From assembly GCA_014621425.1 (NCBI GenBank), contig JAANBB010000102.1, forward strand, positions 42,390 to 106,389: a stretch of DNA of 64,000 bases, in the 5' to 3' direction. Made by a program: the position numbers and the translations under genes. Below the pieces are notes generated by a model that saw nothing but the letters and a program-made list of their open reading frames with translations, made no database searches and was not told the origin of the DNA. Origin of the DNA: Cylindrodendrum hubeiense. Taxonomy: Eukaryota; Ascomycota; Sordariomycetes; Hypocreales; Nectriaceae. Below are positions 1 to 12,358 of this stretch, in pieces (the first letter of the stretch is position 1; every line of letters starts with the position of its first letter).

Positions 1-1998
1 CGCCACTCGTCCAAGCAAGAGCATGAGATGATCGTATGTTCCGTAGCTTGGAAAAAGAAATCAGTGTCAAAGTCATTCCAAGTGACACCAAGGGCGTTCT
101 TACATAGCATCCAGCCTTGAAATGGGGGCCCGAGGTGGGCATTGAGTCCAGCATTCATATTCCATACTTGAAGAACCCGTTAGCTTTGGCGGAGACTCTC
201 GTAGATAGCTGTAAACTTACAATAGCTTGGTACCACCCAGCATACTCTGATAAACATCCATCTTGCAGTACCACCAGTACAAGTCTCGTATATTCTCGTA
301 CTGCTCGATGTCTCTTTGTGAAGTGAGGTGGGTCGCTGGATCAAGAGGCTGGTCGTCACCCAAACAATAGTCCTCGGCTGTAACATTCTGGCCAGACACC
401 TTTTGCAGGAGCTCATAGTCAAGGTCAAGTAACTTGCTCTGGGGGTTCACATTATAGCCTGGAAAGAAGGAATTCATCTGATTCTGGTCTTCTGCATCCT
501 TCCTTCTCTGGGTGAGGCGCTTGATTGGCAAGCATCTCCGTGACATTTCTCTCAGGGGTATCTCACGAAGCAAAATCCTGGCACCAAAGAGGTGGTTGCA
601 CCATTTGTTGTGATCTGATGACCAGACCTCGAAGTATGCTAGCAAAAGGGTCGCCGCGAGGGTTGGAGGTTGCGTCCGCCTCAGCGTTGATTTGACGTTC
701 TTGGCTATCCTGCGGAGTGCCAGGTGGTAGTGCTTCATGGCTGCAGTGGCGGGGATCTTTTGAAGTTTGGCTATTTGCAAACTAGCCAAGGCTAAAATAG
801 CGTGAAGAAGTGCGGGATGGTTGAAGGCGATGATTGGGAATGTATCTACATGTTGAATTAGCGCATAGCTCAGTTATTGACGGTAATACACTCACAACTC
901 CAAAGATTATTGGTTCCCTTGGCATTCGTATCAAAGGTATCTTCGCCTCCGTTGTCGAATGGATGTCGTTCATATAATGACATACTCGGGCCTGTAACCT
1001 GAATAAAATGCATGAATATTGCCAACATCCTAGCATCCTTGAGTTCTGATATCTGAGCAGAGGCCGTGTATTCTGAAAGCACATTGCATTTCGCAAACGC
1101 GGAAAAGGCTCGTACTTGGGTGCCGTTGATATCCCATGACCCATTGAACTGCTTCACCATTGGACCTAGTATCTCTCGAGGATCCCGGGTCTCGTCGTCT
1201 GATTCGCCCATTTCGGCATCTTCATCTAGCGAGTCGTCGTCCAAAAACCGGTCATGGACCACATCAGCGTGCTCATCATTCGGCCCGTCGGTCATCGTCG
1301 AGCGCCTGGTGGTCGAATAGTCGTCAATGCCCTGCTCATTAGGAGGGGGACCAAAATGATGGGGTCGAGGATCATGCTCGATTTTGACATATCCGGTTGT
1401 GGTCTGAGGCGATATCAGAGTGTTAGGTTGCGGATATGGAGGGTGAACTGGTTGGCCTGGGTTGAAGTCGTACACTGCTGGACCGTTCTGCCCATGGGCA
1501 TAGTGTCCGTAGGGCGCATTCTCGTGCCCCTGGTAACCAAAGGAGGGGGGCTTGGGTGCAATAATAGGCAAGGGCCCTTGGGATGAATTCTTGCCCTGCA
1601 TCTGCCCGATCAAATGCGAGGATCCCGGAGGGTACAGGGCTGGTCCGAATGGACCGCCCTGAATAGCACCCATTGGGTCCTTGAAGACGACGCGTTGGCT
1701 ATAGCCCTCGCATTGCCGCTTGGATTTGATGCAATTATTGCACGTCGGCCTGCCCTCGTCGCATTTGATGCGCCTCCTGCGACAAGCTTTGCGCAAACTG
1801 AGTTAGCATTGCCGCAAGGAAGCACCTTTCAGGTGGATTGATGCTCAACTTACTTAGACATCCCGTCTTTGTCCGCTTTCTGACATTGGCCCTTTTGCGA
1901 TTGGCATCGTCCCTACCGTCATCGTCTTGTTGAGCAGAGGCCGGAGGGGGTTGCTGAGATGCAGTGGCGGTAGACGCCACACCAGAGGCTTGGTCCAT
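1..1998 (-). CDS. Zn2Cys6 transcription factor, C-terminus cut by window edge
   Basis: Nuclear regulator of the fungal binuclear-zinc-cluster class. Exons read as 1998-1854, 1786-896, 845-221, 166-104 and 46-1, all in phase, and the gene runs off the left edge. After splicing, six cysteines fall at about residues 47, 50, 57, 64, 67 and 74 with classic Zn2Cys6 spacing; the first intron lies between cysteines 1 and 2. A basic stretch precedes the cluster. Residues ~85-300 are Pro/Gly/His-rich and acidic, probably disordered. The later part (NHPALLHAILALASLQIAKL, then a Trp-rich segment and YGTYDHLMLLLGR at the edge) resembles the Fungal_trans_2 regulatory domain. The target pathway cannot be told from sequence. 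The start at 1998 is the first Met before the cluster. The last two introns are less certain than the first two. Confidence 0.88.
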
Positions 1999-3088
1999 AG
2001 CGGCAGTATTGCAAAGTTGCGAACCGTGACTGGCACGCTTTGATAGGTCTTAATACACACAGATCTGCGCCCAATTGGCGGATTCACATGATGCTCCCTG
2101 ATGCGCCGGATCGGAACAACAAGCTGCAAGCCCGAGGCAAAGCTTCGGCACCCGCGGAAAGCAGAGTAGATGGGGAAACTGCACGAGGAAGAGGGATGAT
2201 GGGAAAGGCGAGCCTCTGGTTAGTCAAGAGAAACAGAGCTCGGGGTGTGCAAGAGCGACAGGGACAGGGACGCAAAGAAGCGTGAGCGAGGTGCAGGCCG
2301 AGACAGCAAGGCAACGACCGAGAAAGCGGAGAGGGTGAATAACACGGGAGTCAGGATACGGGACAGGATACAGTCGAGAGGAGTGTCTAGGCTCGAGAAC
2401 CGGGATGGTGGATGATATGCGGGAGGCGGAGAGTAGCGAGACAGAGGCGACCAAGATGGGTTTGTCTATAAGGAAGCTTCCTGGGGGAAGTGAAACATGG
2501 TGGTGTAACCCGATGGTCGGCGGTTTACCAATCCAGTTCGGGGGCCGGCGGGCGGGCGCCAGCGGAGCAGCAGGAGCAAGGGTGGAGGACAGCAGGTCTT
2601 TGACTGTCTGTGTGTGTCTTGTCTTTCGTGTTTGTGGTCCGTGTCTGAGCTCTTGTCTCTTGTCTCTGGACGGAGAGCGGATCGATGCCCCGAGAGTTGC
2701 TGCAATTGTTGCGCTGTGCAGCACAGGGGACCCCGGAAAGGACGATAAAGAAGAGTGGAATGTAGGTCGGTAGGGAGGGAGGTAGGCAGGGAAGTAGCTC
2801 AAGGTAAGGAGGCAGCGAGTGAGTAGCCTACCTCGCTGTCGTGAGGTGACTATGAATGAGAGAGCAGGCGGGCGGGCGAACAAAAGTAGTGGGCGCGCCC
2901 AGACTAAGGCGCAAGACTGCCGCAGACAGCTAGCGGATGTAGTGGGTAAGGTCGATGCTAGGTGGTGGTAGGCGGGGATGGTAAGGTGATGGGTTTACAC
3001 TGTGGGGGGCCCCGGCGATGGTGGCAATTGGCAGCCAAGGGCTGCTGGCGTTCGTACCTTGCGGAGTGACAGTGGTGCCGTGTAGGAA

Positions 3089-3117
3089 GGTAGGTAGGTA
3101 GGTAGGTAGGTAGGTAG
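3089..3117. repeat. GGTA microsatellite
   Basis: About seven tandem copies of GGTA. Similar short TAGG/CCTA runs recur near 14.46-14.53 kb and 16.46-16.51 kb, so the motif is a genome habit here rather than a single locus. Confidence 0.9.
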
Positions 3118-6100
3118 CGTAGTCCAACTTGGGTAGCTAAGAAGGTAGCTAAGGTAAGGTGAGGTGAGGTCGGGAGGTGGGTGGGGGAGTGGAGTTGAGT
3201 CGGGAGTTGGAGGGGCAAGAGAAGCAAACCGCACAAGAGAAATGGCAGTCGGTCCGTGATTGCTGCTCTTAGTGTTGCTGTTGGATTTAGGTAGGTACGT
3301 AGGCGGCGGTGTGGAGACGGCGAGAGGGAGATTGTGGGAGAAGGAGAGTAAGGAGGAAAAGCAAGAGTGTGAACCCGCGGACGAGTGGGAGGAGAAGGAA
3401 AAGGAGACAGAGACCGACGATACTACGTACGGACAGACACGCAAAAGCAAAGGCCGCGCGAGATCAGATCAAGGGCATTGGATGTGAGGCGGCGGCGGCG
3501 CTGCGGGCAAGAGGAGTGAATCGACGAGAAGAGATGGTGGGTGTCACCAAAAACCACAGCCGGACAAGGGTCAGGGCAAGGAGGGTGGGTGACTTGGCCG
3601 GCTGCTGTTTCTTCTGTCTCTTCCAGATCGAGGAGGGGAAACATGGACGACGTCGAGGCCGAGGCCGAGGCCAATGACAGGGACCAGGACAAGGGACAGG
3701 GGACCGGAGAGGGAACCGTCCAGTGCGTCCTTGAGGTGGGGGCAAAAGCCGCAGCATCTATCGTAAATGGGAGATCTCATCCGTGCAATTTAGCATCCAA
3801 AGTTCCTACGCCATGTCCTGCATTTGGGCGGGATGGATGTGGACCAGGCTGGTGCGCGGTAGCCCAAGAAAGGGCATACCACACCGTCACAGACACAAAC
3901 ACGAACAGGGCAGTCGAAAGACAATCCACAGAACCGAGGTCCACTATCGAACACGGAGATGGTCTATAAGTATTAGCAGAGAGACCTAGGTACCTTGAGG
4001 TAGATGGGCCTACTACGTACAGCCTAGAGCTCTCATTGATGGACGCCGGGTGGATGTGTGTATGGAGTCCGGAGGACGGAGTACAGTAGTAGCCCGTTGG
4101 GAAAATAGATGGACATACTCCGTACAGTACGCATGTGTCGAGCCAAGACGCTAATAAACCACCACCAACTGGCCCCAGCAAGTCCGGCAGACAGGTCCTA
4201 CCCAACGTGGGAGTGGGTTCCCACGCCGCGACGACACCCCGAGCCAAAGACCCCGGTCTGGCAAGTTACAAGTACGAACCCGCATGCACATCGACAGACT
4301 GGATGGCTGGCGAGGGTTGGGTACGGAGCAGATGGGTCCAGATTGCAGATTGCAGATGGGTGGCATGCCGTGCCGTGTTACCGTTTATTGCATCCACTCA
4401 CCCGCATGCCCTCATTCGTTCGCCCATTTCCTCGCTCACCTCGCCCATGCTGCCGCGCTCAGAAGGGCCGTCACGTTGAGCAGCCATGCTCCTATTCCCA
4501 TCCAGGATCAGGCGGTGTCGACGTCTCACACGCACACCTTGTTTCCTCTCCCTCTCCCCTCCGTCTCACTTTATATCTGCAGAGTACATGGCCAAACTCC
4601 AATTCTTCTCTACCTAGCGCATAATACGACAACTAATTAATAATGCCCAGGGATTAAGTCACAGCCCTACAAGCAAGGTTCCTGGTGGTTGGTGACCCGT
4701 CGACGTCAGGGCTCGCAGCCGCCTACACTCAAACAGCGAAGCGAGGTGGATGGCCCTAGAGGGCGTGGTCGGCCAGTGCATCCGTCTTAACCTTATCCCC
4801 GCTCGACTGGCCCTTAACAGGGTTATGCTCTGGAAGCCATCCATCCGCGCATCGACGTCCACATACATGAAGCTGATCTTCAAGCCTCTAGCCAACGTGC
4901 GCTGCAGCCACTTCCATCGTCGTCCCCCCTCTCCCCCCCTCTTCTCTTGCAGGTCACAGTAAGCGGCATCCCTTATTACTCAATAGGCTTTCTCAATGAT
5001 GGACCCTGAAACTCGATGCCCACTAGCCCAAGCCCTGCATCCCTTCCAATATCCGTATTGCAGACTACTTGGGGCTAAGGCCGGCGAAGCGAGATCCCGA
5101 AGTCTACTACAGAGCCGGCTTACTCGGGCGCTTCTCGGACAGGGCCCGCGCCTTCCTCCACCGGAACCCCCGAACCGTTGCCAGAACCTTATTAGCAACC
5201 TCGTCCCTGTGCGACACGGTCGTAATCTGAGCGAAAGCCTATCCCAAACACCTCCACAACCGCTGTCACCATCGCCAATGCCATGGCCGTTCCCATCACC
5301 ATCACTAGCTGCCTCCTGGTGCTTCTGTTCCTCGTACTCGTCGTACTCGTCGTACTCCTCGTGTTCAGCTCCCTCCGACAACAACGAGGCCGAATATTGC
5401 GTCCTCTGTGCCAGCCACAATCTCGAGGCTCACAGAACCTGTCCATTTCGGTAGGTTGCGGGTGCACCGCAGCCAACAACCAACATCGCCCCATGCCCAG
5501 ACCCATTCCCATGCCTACAGATGCCTGCCTGGCCCTTGGTCGCCATACGCAGTTGATGCAGCTCAGCCAGGCCGTTGTGTAACACAAACATTGCACAGTG
5601 TTGTACATCCCTCGTCTCGCGCTCATCCCCAGGTCCCTTTGACCGCATGCTATGTCTCTCACAGCGGTAGGAGAACCAGAACCACTGTCCTTGCGTAACC
5701 ATCTCATCTATGTCGGCATCTCTTCCTTGGTCGGATCTCTGCCTCATCGCCAGCTGTGGAAGGGTAGCCCATCTATCCAACTCATCCCGAGGAGTCTTTT
5801 CACCCAAAGACACGTCCCCCAAAGGCCCCTCCCCCCAACAAGCCACAATGTTGTGAACCTACAGTTTTCTCTAATGCGGGAGCGACGTGCCCATTGTTCC
5901 CCTCTATGCCATCCGGACTCTGATCATTGTCAAGACTTGGCGGATGGGTCTAAGACCCACTCAACAGTGACCAGCCTGAGGAAAGGCATATCTGGTCCTC
6001 CCTGTCTCATACAAGCGTATCTGGACAATGCCGTGATAAAAGGACAACCCGAGAGGCCTGCGACAACAAGGCTTGCGTCTATCCCTTTAGCTGTTCCACA

Positions 6101-6825
6101 GGTATGAGCCATCTTTGCCTGTCTGGAATAGCGGAGATGCGTCACAGCATTCAGCTGGTCTGGTTGGAACGTGGATATTCTATGGGACAAACGCCATTTC
6201 TACAAGATGTCGTTGACTTACAGGCTGGAGCAACTTGTATATCCGTATCCCCCTAACCGCCACAACGTTCGCCAACAACATGGCCAAGCCTCCTTCCAAA
6301 CCTCATCCGAGCAATACTTTTCCCTCGCGATTACCCCATCACTGCTCTGAATCAACGTTTCTGCCCGGCAACATCCACGATCGGTATCGTCACATGCCCC
6401 AAACACGAGTTAGAGTTGCGCCTCGTGCTCAAATAAAACGCCCAGTGCGTGGTTGCTCACGGGAAGTCACGCCAATACCCCGGGATCGTGATATGGTAAG
6501 AATAAATTCAAGTCATCGCGCGGAGAGCTGCGAGAAAGACTGAAGACACTTGGTCTCGGTCTTTGGTCTGATCAATGGTCAAATGATGACCTCAATCGAT
6601 GGCTCAACCGATGGTCGCACTTTAATGGAGGCATCTCTTATCAGGGGCAGTCTACGACTATCCCAATATTATCATAGATAGAGAGCTAGAAAGAGGGGGA
6701 CATGAGGGTACATGTCAATTTGCGTGATGTATAGCCAACGATAATGTACCTACGATCTGGTGGCTTTTTTAGTTCAATCCAGACATTCACGACAACTGTG
6801 AGATGTCTCATTATCTCCAGCCCCT

Positions 6826-6839
6826 CCCCCCCCCCCCCC
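6826..6839. repeat. Poly-C run in promoter of the acyltransferase gene
   Basis: An uninterrupted run of about 14 cytosines about 140 bp upstream of the ATG at 6980, inside a pyrimidine-rich tract. Such tracts are common near fungal transcription starts. The exact length may be affected by sequencing error. Confidence 0.7.
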
Positions 6840-6979
6840 TTTAGTCCGTGGAGGTCCTGAGAATATGCTTAAATAACACCGACCTCTTCTCTATTGCTGA
6901 AATTAGCCTTTCCTCCCTTCGCTCCCGCTGCTCCTTTCGCCTTCTCTAGGCGCTACGTTCCCGATTACCTCGTCGTACA

Positions 6980-8531
6980 ATGATCTCCAGGCGCAACTCC
7001 AATCTCAGTGAGGAGAGGGTGGGCTTTCTGGGCAACGGCGCCAATGACACCCTCGAACTGCACCGGCAATTCTCTGTCGCAAAATGGATTGGGGGCATCT
7101 TGTCATCCCTCGATGGCTGGCCCAACTGGAGAGCTCTCATGGTTCGGTTTGCTTGGTTCCTCGTCCCCAGCTTTCTCCAGGGTGTCCATATCCGTGAGCA
7201 GATCTACCCGGCCAAACTAGGCCCTACGGCCTATCTTGACGGTATGAGAGGCATCGCTTGCCTAGCCGTTTATTTCAACCACTTTACATTCTCATCTTAT
7301 CGCCTTGGTTTTTCCTGGGGCTACCGTGGTGACTTTTCTTTTATGCGACTACCCATCATTCGTCTGCTATATTCAGGAAGCAGCGCTGTGGCCATCTTCT
7401 TCGTCATCTCAGGCTACGCCCTCTCTTACAAACCCATACAACATACCCGGAGCCGCAAAGTCGGTGATTTCAGCAATGGCCTAAGCTCTACGGCCTTCCG
7501 ACGTGGTATGCGCCTTTACCTCCCGACTGCTGTTGTCACTGCCATAATCGCCTGTCTTCTTCAAATGGGGGCATTCGAGCTGAGCCAACCGATTATAAAA
7601 GACAACACTTATTTCAAAAACGGGGCACATGCTCATCCTATTATGCTTCCCTCTGCATACGAGCAGTTCGTACAGTGGGCTCATAATATCTTGGCAAGCT
7701 TCCAGATCTTCAGCTGGGACCGATTTAGATTTGCGGGTAGGTTACTCCATTACTCTTAGTTACTCCTCCTCCTTGTTATACTAATCAAAATGGCTAGACT
7801 ATGCTGGTCAAATATGGACTATCCCTGTTGAATTCCGCTGCTCATTCTACCTATTTGCTATCATCTTCACAACAGCTCGTCTCCAGACCAAATATCGAGT
7901 TCTTACCGTTATAGCTATTGCATGCATAACCTATACATCTTCCAGGTACGAATTAATATTATTTCTCTGTGGCATGCTTCTCGTTGAGTGGGATCACATC
8001 CGCGGGGCTCATCTCTCGGCTCCCATAGTAGAAAGGAAACTCAAGCCCGCACTATCAACACTTGGGGGAGTATCATGGGCCCTGCTTAGCATCTTTGGCC
8101 TCTTCATTCTAAGTCAGCCCGAAGCGGGGGCCAAGTACACCCCTGGCTACGTTTATCTTGCGTATTTGATCCCAAGGTGGTGGGATCTTACTTCAATTGG
8201 TGCGACCTGCTTTCTCCTCGCAGTTGGCCACTCGCCATGGTGGCAGAGAGTCTTTAACTCTCGTATTTCCCAGTACTTGGGCAAGATTTCATACTCTCTG
8301 TACCTTACACATTTCACATCGTTTCAGGTAGTTGGTTATCACTTGCAAAAGTTGGCGTGGGATATAACGGGTCTTGAGGGCAACATGTACCATGTCGGGT
8401 TTGTCTTAGGCGCCGTGCCCGTCTTCCTAGTCAGTATCTGCATTGCCGATATTTTTTGGCGGGCTGTGGATATTCCTGTAGTCAAGTTTGCTAGGTGGTT
8501 TGAGAATAAGCTCATTGTCAAGGTCGACTAA
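6980..8531 (+). CDS. Acyltransferase 3 family integral membrane protein
   Basis: Predicted multi-pass membrane O-acyltransferase of the Acyltransferase_3 family, which moves acyl groups onto sugars, lipids or secondary metabolites; the substrate is not identifiable here. Two exons, 6980-7736 and 7798-8531, joined in phase (GCG G|AC TAT), give about 496 aa. Family marks are YLDGMRGIACLAVYFNH at about residue 84, where the Asp-Gly-x-Arg-Gly motif and the following His fit the active-site helix. A segment with SGYALSY follows at about residue 150, then IWTIPVEFR after the intron, and ISYSLYLTHF near the C-terminus. About ten hydrophobic segments are visible. The first 30 residues are polar and show no signal peptide. 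The gene stands alone, with about 2 kb of empty DNA downstream and no biosynthetic neighbours. Confidence 0.9.
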
Positions 8532-10548
8532 AATAACATCAAGCCATACAATTATGTCCCTCCAAGTTGAGGCCGTTGTATATTGATACTGGCGCGCTTC
8601 CTATCCAACCCCGGTGACGATAACCAACACGGAGGTAGCTTCTCATCGTCGATGACTCTCAATAGTCGTCGCCATTCTGATCGTTATTTTATCCGTCTTT
8701 GCTCCGCATCTTGACGCCAACGGTACGTCAATTCCTGCACCTACCCGCAGTCGCAATAGCATAGTCATGCGGGTTGGTATGTGTTCTAAGGGCGAGACGG
8801 TGTGACAACTCCCGACGCTGTAACCAATCCTTGAACTGTACCAAGTTGTCAATCGCCACTATCTTGAGGCCAAGCCGGCCTCAAGCATGAGAAACCCGCT
8901 GGTGTCAGTTGACTCGTAGTTCCTACTGCGGATATCTACCACGCACAGCGGTCTGTCGTCCACCCGAGTGGTGGAGGGCCCATCGAGACAGTCACTCACT
9001 CACTCAAGACAGATGGTCTACACCAAAAGAGCACACAGCTTCGCCGACCTGCGCGCCACCGTCTCCCAGTGCCGCGGCTACACCCCCGGGGACGGCCTCC
9101 CTCGGTGCCGACAGCTGGTCGCATGCATGCCTCTGCGCAGCGGACGAGTGGTTTCCCAGGGCATATTAGTACTATCTCGGATGTAGGGTAACATCTGGTA
9201 TCACAACCAGCGATTTGGGAGTCATCGTTCCAGGAACTATTTGTTAACCCCGACCCGTTCGGGGACGGGAATAGCGGACAGTAGGCGCCAGGAAGTCGCT
9301 CTGAATGCAACATGCCTTTCTTCTAGAAATCGCCGATGAATATCTAGTTCGTTTGAAAGTTGAGGTTTTCATTCAATCTCTCACCCAAATCGACTTGATC
9401 TTGCTCAAACTGAATGGCTTTTCAGTCCTATACTCTTGGTTGTATGCACTGTCTTTCCTCAGTTCTTGACTATCCTTGTAAGGCAGTGTGTGGACTATAC
9501 TGGCCAATTGTTTCTCTCTGTCCTTTAAAGGATATCTAATCCTCCTATAGATTCTCCAAACTGCAACTCGGCTTGCTTAAGGCGGTCCATGGTGCCCTCC
9601 GCTCCTTACGTAGATATTCTCGTCATTCAATCCCCAAAGTTCCAGGCCGGCCGATAGCAGCCATTCCGCACGGTATTCAACAGGAAAGGGCTGTTCCTTT
9701 TTTGGATATATGTAAGTAATTCGTGGAAAGCATACATGGTAAATTCCCCAATCAGTCACAAAGTGCGGTTAAAAGGATTTTGCATTTGGAATACTAGACA
9801 CGAGCCAACGGTGCTGTGATACGAAGAGTGGAGGATCCTCCCACAAGGGCTATTCGAATGGCTGCCCTTCTTACCCGACATCGCTCTCTCATGCGTGGAG
9901 TTGACGTGAATCGGCTTCTCATATGAGGCAAAGCAGATGGAATTATGCACAGCCACAGCCAAGTAAAATGCGACGCCTCTGTCTGCCCAAGGGACGTCAT
10001 CAAGTTAGCGTCCAGGAGCTATTCACAGACTGCATTAGACACTCAATGTCTGGTGAGCAATTGGCTAGCAGTGGCGCTCTACAAGTCACAGCGCACATAT
10101 TATTTGCAATCAGCTAAGCTGAGATGCATGGCGTACTGCTCAACCGCCGGCCAAGCCTCATTGTTTCTGTTGATCCCAGCAGTGTCAGGTCCAAGTCTCA
10201 TAACACATTGTCTTAGGAAGCACCTCTCAGCACTTCTCTCAGACACAAGCCACCTCATTGTAGAACGATAAAAATTCCGGGTGCCTAATCGATCCCATAA
10301 ATCCCACAGACAATCATACGAAAATTATTTAAAGTGGCTTCAGTCTTGGATATTACACACATGTCATGACGATAGACAGTTGTGAGCTTGCACTGAGTCG
10401 CGACAATCAGTAGTTTGCGCACGGGCCACCTCGCCACTCAATTGTCTTTCCAGGATGTAGGTGTAAAAAAATTAGTTGAAGAAAACACCACCACCCAAAG
10501 CAGTACCAACAGCAATTGACAAGCAACCCCAATCACCAGCTCGTCAAG
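8532..10548. other. Intergenic interval, about 2 kb
   Basis: Contains only short, mutually overlapping open frames without family features. It holds the 3' end of the acyltransferase transcript and the promoter of the Rrp8 gene; the sequence just before the Rrp8 ATG is A/C-rich. I see no tRNA or rRNA. Confidence 0.6.
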
Positions 10549-12048
10549 ATGTTTGCTGTACCAGGATGGTCCGTCTCGGCAGACACTCTCAAGTCTGAGA
10601 CGCAGTCTGCTGGTAACAGAACCCCCGGCTCAAAACCCAGGAAGCGCAAGCGAGCAGGCGCCGCCGCTGCTGCTGCTGCACTTGAAGACGTCACGCCCTC
10701 GACAGTCGCCGACCTGTGGGAATCCGTCATCGAGGGCAAGAAGAGCGATGCCTCGAAGCCCGGTCAGGCTGCCAAGCGGCAGAAGAAGGGTGGCAAGGGA
10801 GATGTAAAGGCCGCCGGTGCCAAGGATGAGAGCGGCGACAAGAAGAGTGAGAAGGAGAGTGAGAAGGAGAGTGAGAAGGAGGGTGAGAAGGAGGGTGAGA
10901 CGCAGCCTAAGCTGAAGAAGGACAAGAAGAACAAGAAGCAGAAGCAGAAGCCCACAGATCATGCCGAAGCCGCCACCTCAGAGTTGACCGAAGCCGCAAA
11001 GAGCGAGGTCGTCACAAAGGCCGTCGAGCCTCCCGCTCCGAAGCTCACCCCCCTCCAAGCGTCCATGAGAGAGAAGCTCATCTCAGCGCGGTTCCGCCAC
11101 CTCAACGAGACGCTTTACACGCGCCCGTCCGAGGAGTCTTTCCAGCTCTTCGACGAGTCCCCCGAGATGTTCGACGAGTACCATGAGGGCTTCCGCCGCC
11201 AGGTCAAAGTCTGGCCTGAGAACCCTGTCGACAGCTTCCTCAAGGACATCCGCGGCCGTGGCCGCGTCCGCGCCCCGGGAAAGCAACGCCCCGGTGCCCC
11301 CCCGTTGACCATCGCCAAGACAGTACTGCCCCGGTCTAACCAGGAGTGCACCATCGCCGACCTCGGGTGTGGCGACGCCCGCCTAGCTGAGGCCCTACAA
11401 GCCGACGGCAAGAAGATTCGCGTCACCGTCAAGAGCTTCGATCTCCAGAGCCCAAGCCCCCTCGTCATCAAGGCCGACATCGCCAACCTACCTCTACCCG
11501 ACGGCTCCATCAATGTTGCCGTCTTCTGCCTCGCCCTGATGGGCACCAACTGGGTCGACTTCGTCGAGGAGGCCTACCGCATTCTGCACTGGAAGGGCGA
11601 GCTCTGGGTCGCCGAAATCAAGAGCCGATTCGGCCCTGTGCGCAGAAAGAACGCCCCCGTCACACACAGCGTCGGAAACCGCAAGAAGATTCAGAAGGGC
11701 AAAGGCAAGGGTGCCGCTGACGACGGCGGCAACGACGAGGACCTGTCTGTCGAGGTGGACGGCATGGAGGACCGCCGCCGCGAGACGGACGTCTCAGCCT
11801 TTGTGGAGGTGCTCAAGTCGCGAGGCTTTGTCCCCCATGGCGATCGCGAGGCGATCGATCTGTCCAATAAGATGTTTGTCAAGATGCACTTCATCAAGGC
11901 CGCGCAGCCGACCAAGGGCAAGGGAGTGAAGCCGCAGGAGCCTCCCAGGGGAAGGAGACCCATCATCCGAAAGATCGATCCTATTGATGAGCAACCGGAG
12001 GTGAACGAGGCTTCCATCCTGAAGCCTTGTGTCTACAAAATTCGATAG
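10549..12048 (+). CDS. RRP8: Rrp8-type 25S rRNA adenine-N1 methyltransferase
   Basis: Nucleolar SAM-dependent methyltransferase. The yeast orthologue makes m1A645 in 25S rRNA and is needed for early 60S assembly. Single exon, 499 aa from ATG 10549; an in-frame extension upstream to 10516 would have to start with TTG, and the conserved opening MFAVPGWSVSAD begins exactly at 10549. The N-terminal ~170 residues are Lys/Glu-rich with a repeated SEKE/GEKE block, typical nucleolar low complexity. The catalytic part follows a conserved RFRHLNE segment. SAM motif I is DLGCGDARLAEAL at about residue 271, then ADIANLPLPDGSINVAVFCL and the NWVDFVEEAYRIL region. Convergent with the Ddi1 gene, 310 bp between stops. 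Confidence 0.96.
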   Translation: MFAVPGWSVSADTLKSETQSAGNRTPGSKPRKRKRAGAAAAAAALEDVTPSTVADLWESVIEGKKSDASKPGQAAKRQKKGGKGDVKAAGAKDESGDKKSEKESEKESEKEGEKEGETQPKLKKDKKNKKQKQKPTDHAEAATSELTEAAKSEVVTKAVEPPAPKLTPLQASMREKLISARFRHLNETLYTRPSEESFQLFDESPEMFDEYHEGFRRQVKVWPENPVDSFLKDIRGRGRVRAPGKQRPGAPPLTIAKTVLPRSNQECTIADLGCGDARLAEALQADGKKIRVTVKSFDLQSPSPLVIKADIANLPLPDGSINVAVFCLALMGTNWVDFVEEAYRILHWKGELWVAEIKSRFGPVRRKNAPVTHSVGNRKKIQKGKGKGAADDGGNDEDLSVEVDGMEDRRRETDVSAFVEVLKSRGFVPHGDREAIDLSNKMFVKMHFIKAAQPTKGKGVKPQEPPRGRRPIIRKIDPIDEQPEVNEASILKPCVYKIR

Positions 12049-12358
12049 GGGAGTTGATTTATACTGTATTTAGTTCCCATGAAGAATACCCGCATCATAC
12101 ACTGTCATGTATTGCTTTAGTTTTATCTGAAAGGGGGTTCTCTTAAAAGTCATTTCATGCGAGCAAAGTAGAAAAGCCAAATGTAATCTCTCCGCATGTG
12201 CGCGGCCGAGCCATCCTCTCTATCCACCTGTCGCAACGAGCTGTCCAGAGCCCGCATCTAATTATCATCCGTCTCACGCCAAAACTCTGAACTTCCGTCC
12301 TTGTCCTGATACCTGATACCCTGTCATGCTAGTCATAACGCCTTTCGAGTGTCCCAGA
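12049..12358. other. Shared 3' region of convergent genes
   Basis: The 310 bp between the Rrp8 and Ddi1 stop codons must hold both 3' untranslated regions and polyadenylation sites. No gene is seen. Confidence 0.7.

Larger units (their letters stand above)
1999..6979. other. Long gene-free interval, about 5 kb
   Basis: No reading frame here has recognisable domains, convincing splice structure or consistent codon use. The overlapping open frames on both strands are typical of GC-rich non-coding DNA. The first 1-2 kb upstream of the zinc-cluster gene is GA/CT-rich and could be its promoter and 5' leader. A GGTA microsatellite lies near 3.09 kb, and a 9-bp TCGTACTCG-like tandem near 5.33-5.36 kb. 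The last few hundred bases are the promoter side of the acyltransferase gene. A non-coding RNA or a short unconserved gene cannot be excluded. Confidence 0.6.

Noticed and set aside
2224..2883. 219-codon minus-strand frame upstream of the zinc-cluster gene
   Set aside because: Low-complexity Ser/Pro/Leu/Arg translation, overlapped by open frames in other phases; typical of CT-rich leader or promoter DNA.
4996..5454. 152-codon plus-strand frame
   Set aside because: Overlaps an equally long opposite frame, contains a Ser/Tyr run from a simple repeat, and has no domain or splice context.
9130..9225. Loose similarity to the 3' half of a 5S rRNA gene (TTAGTACTATCTCGGATG...)
   Set aside because: Only a short stretch resembles 5S; the 5' half and internal control region are not visible. 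Could be a worn 5S pseudogene, but I cannot support it.
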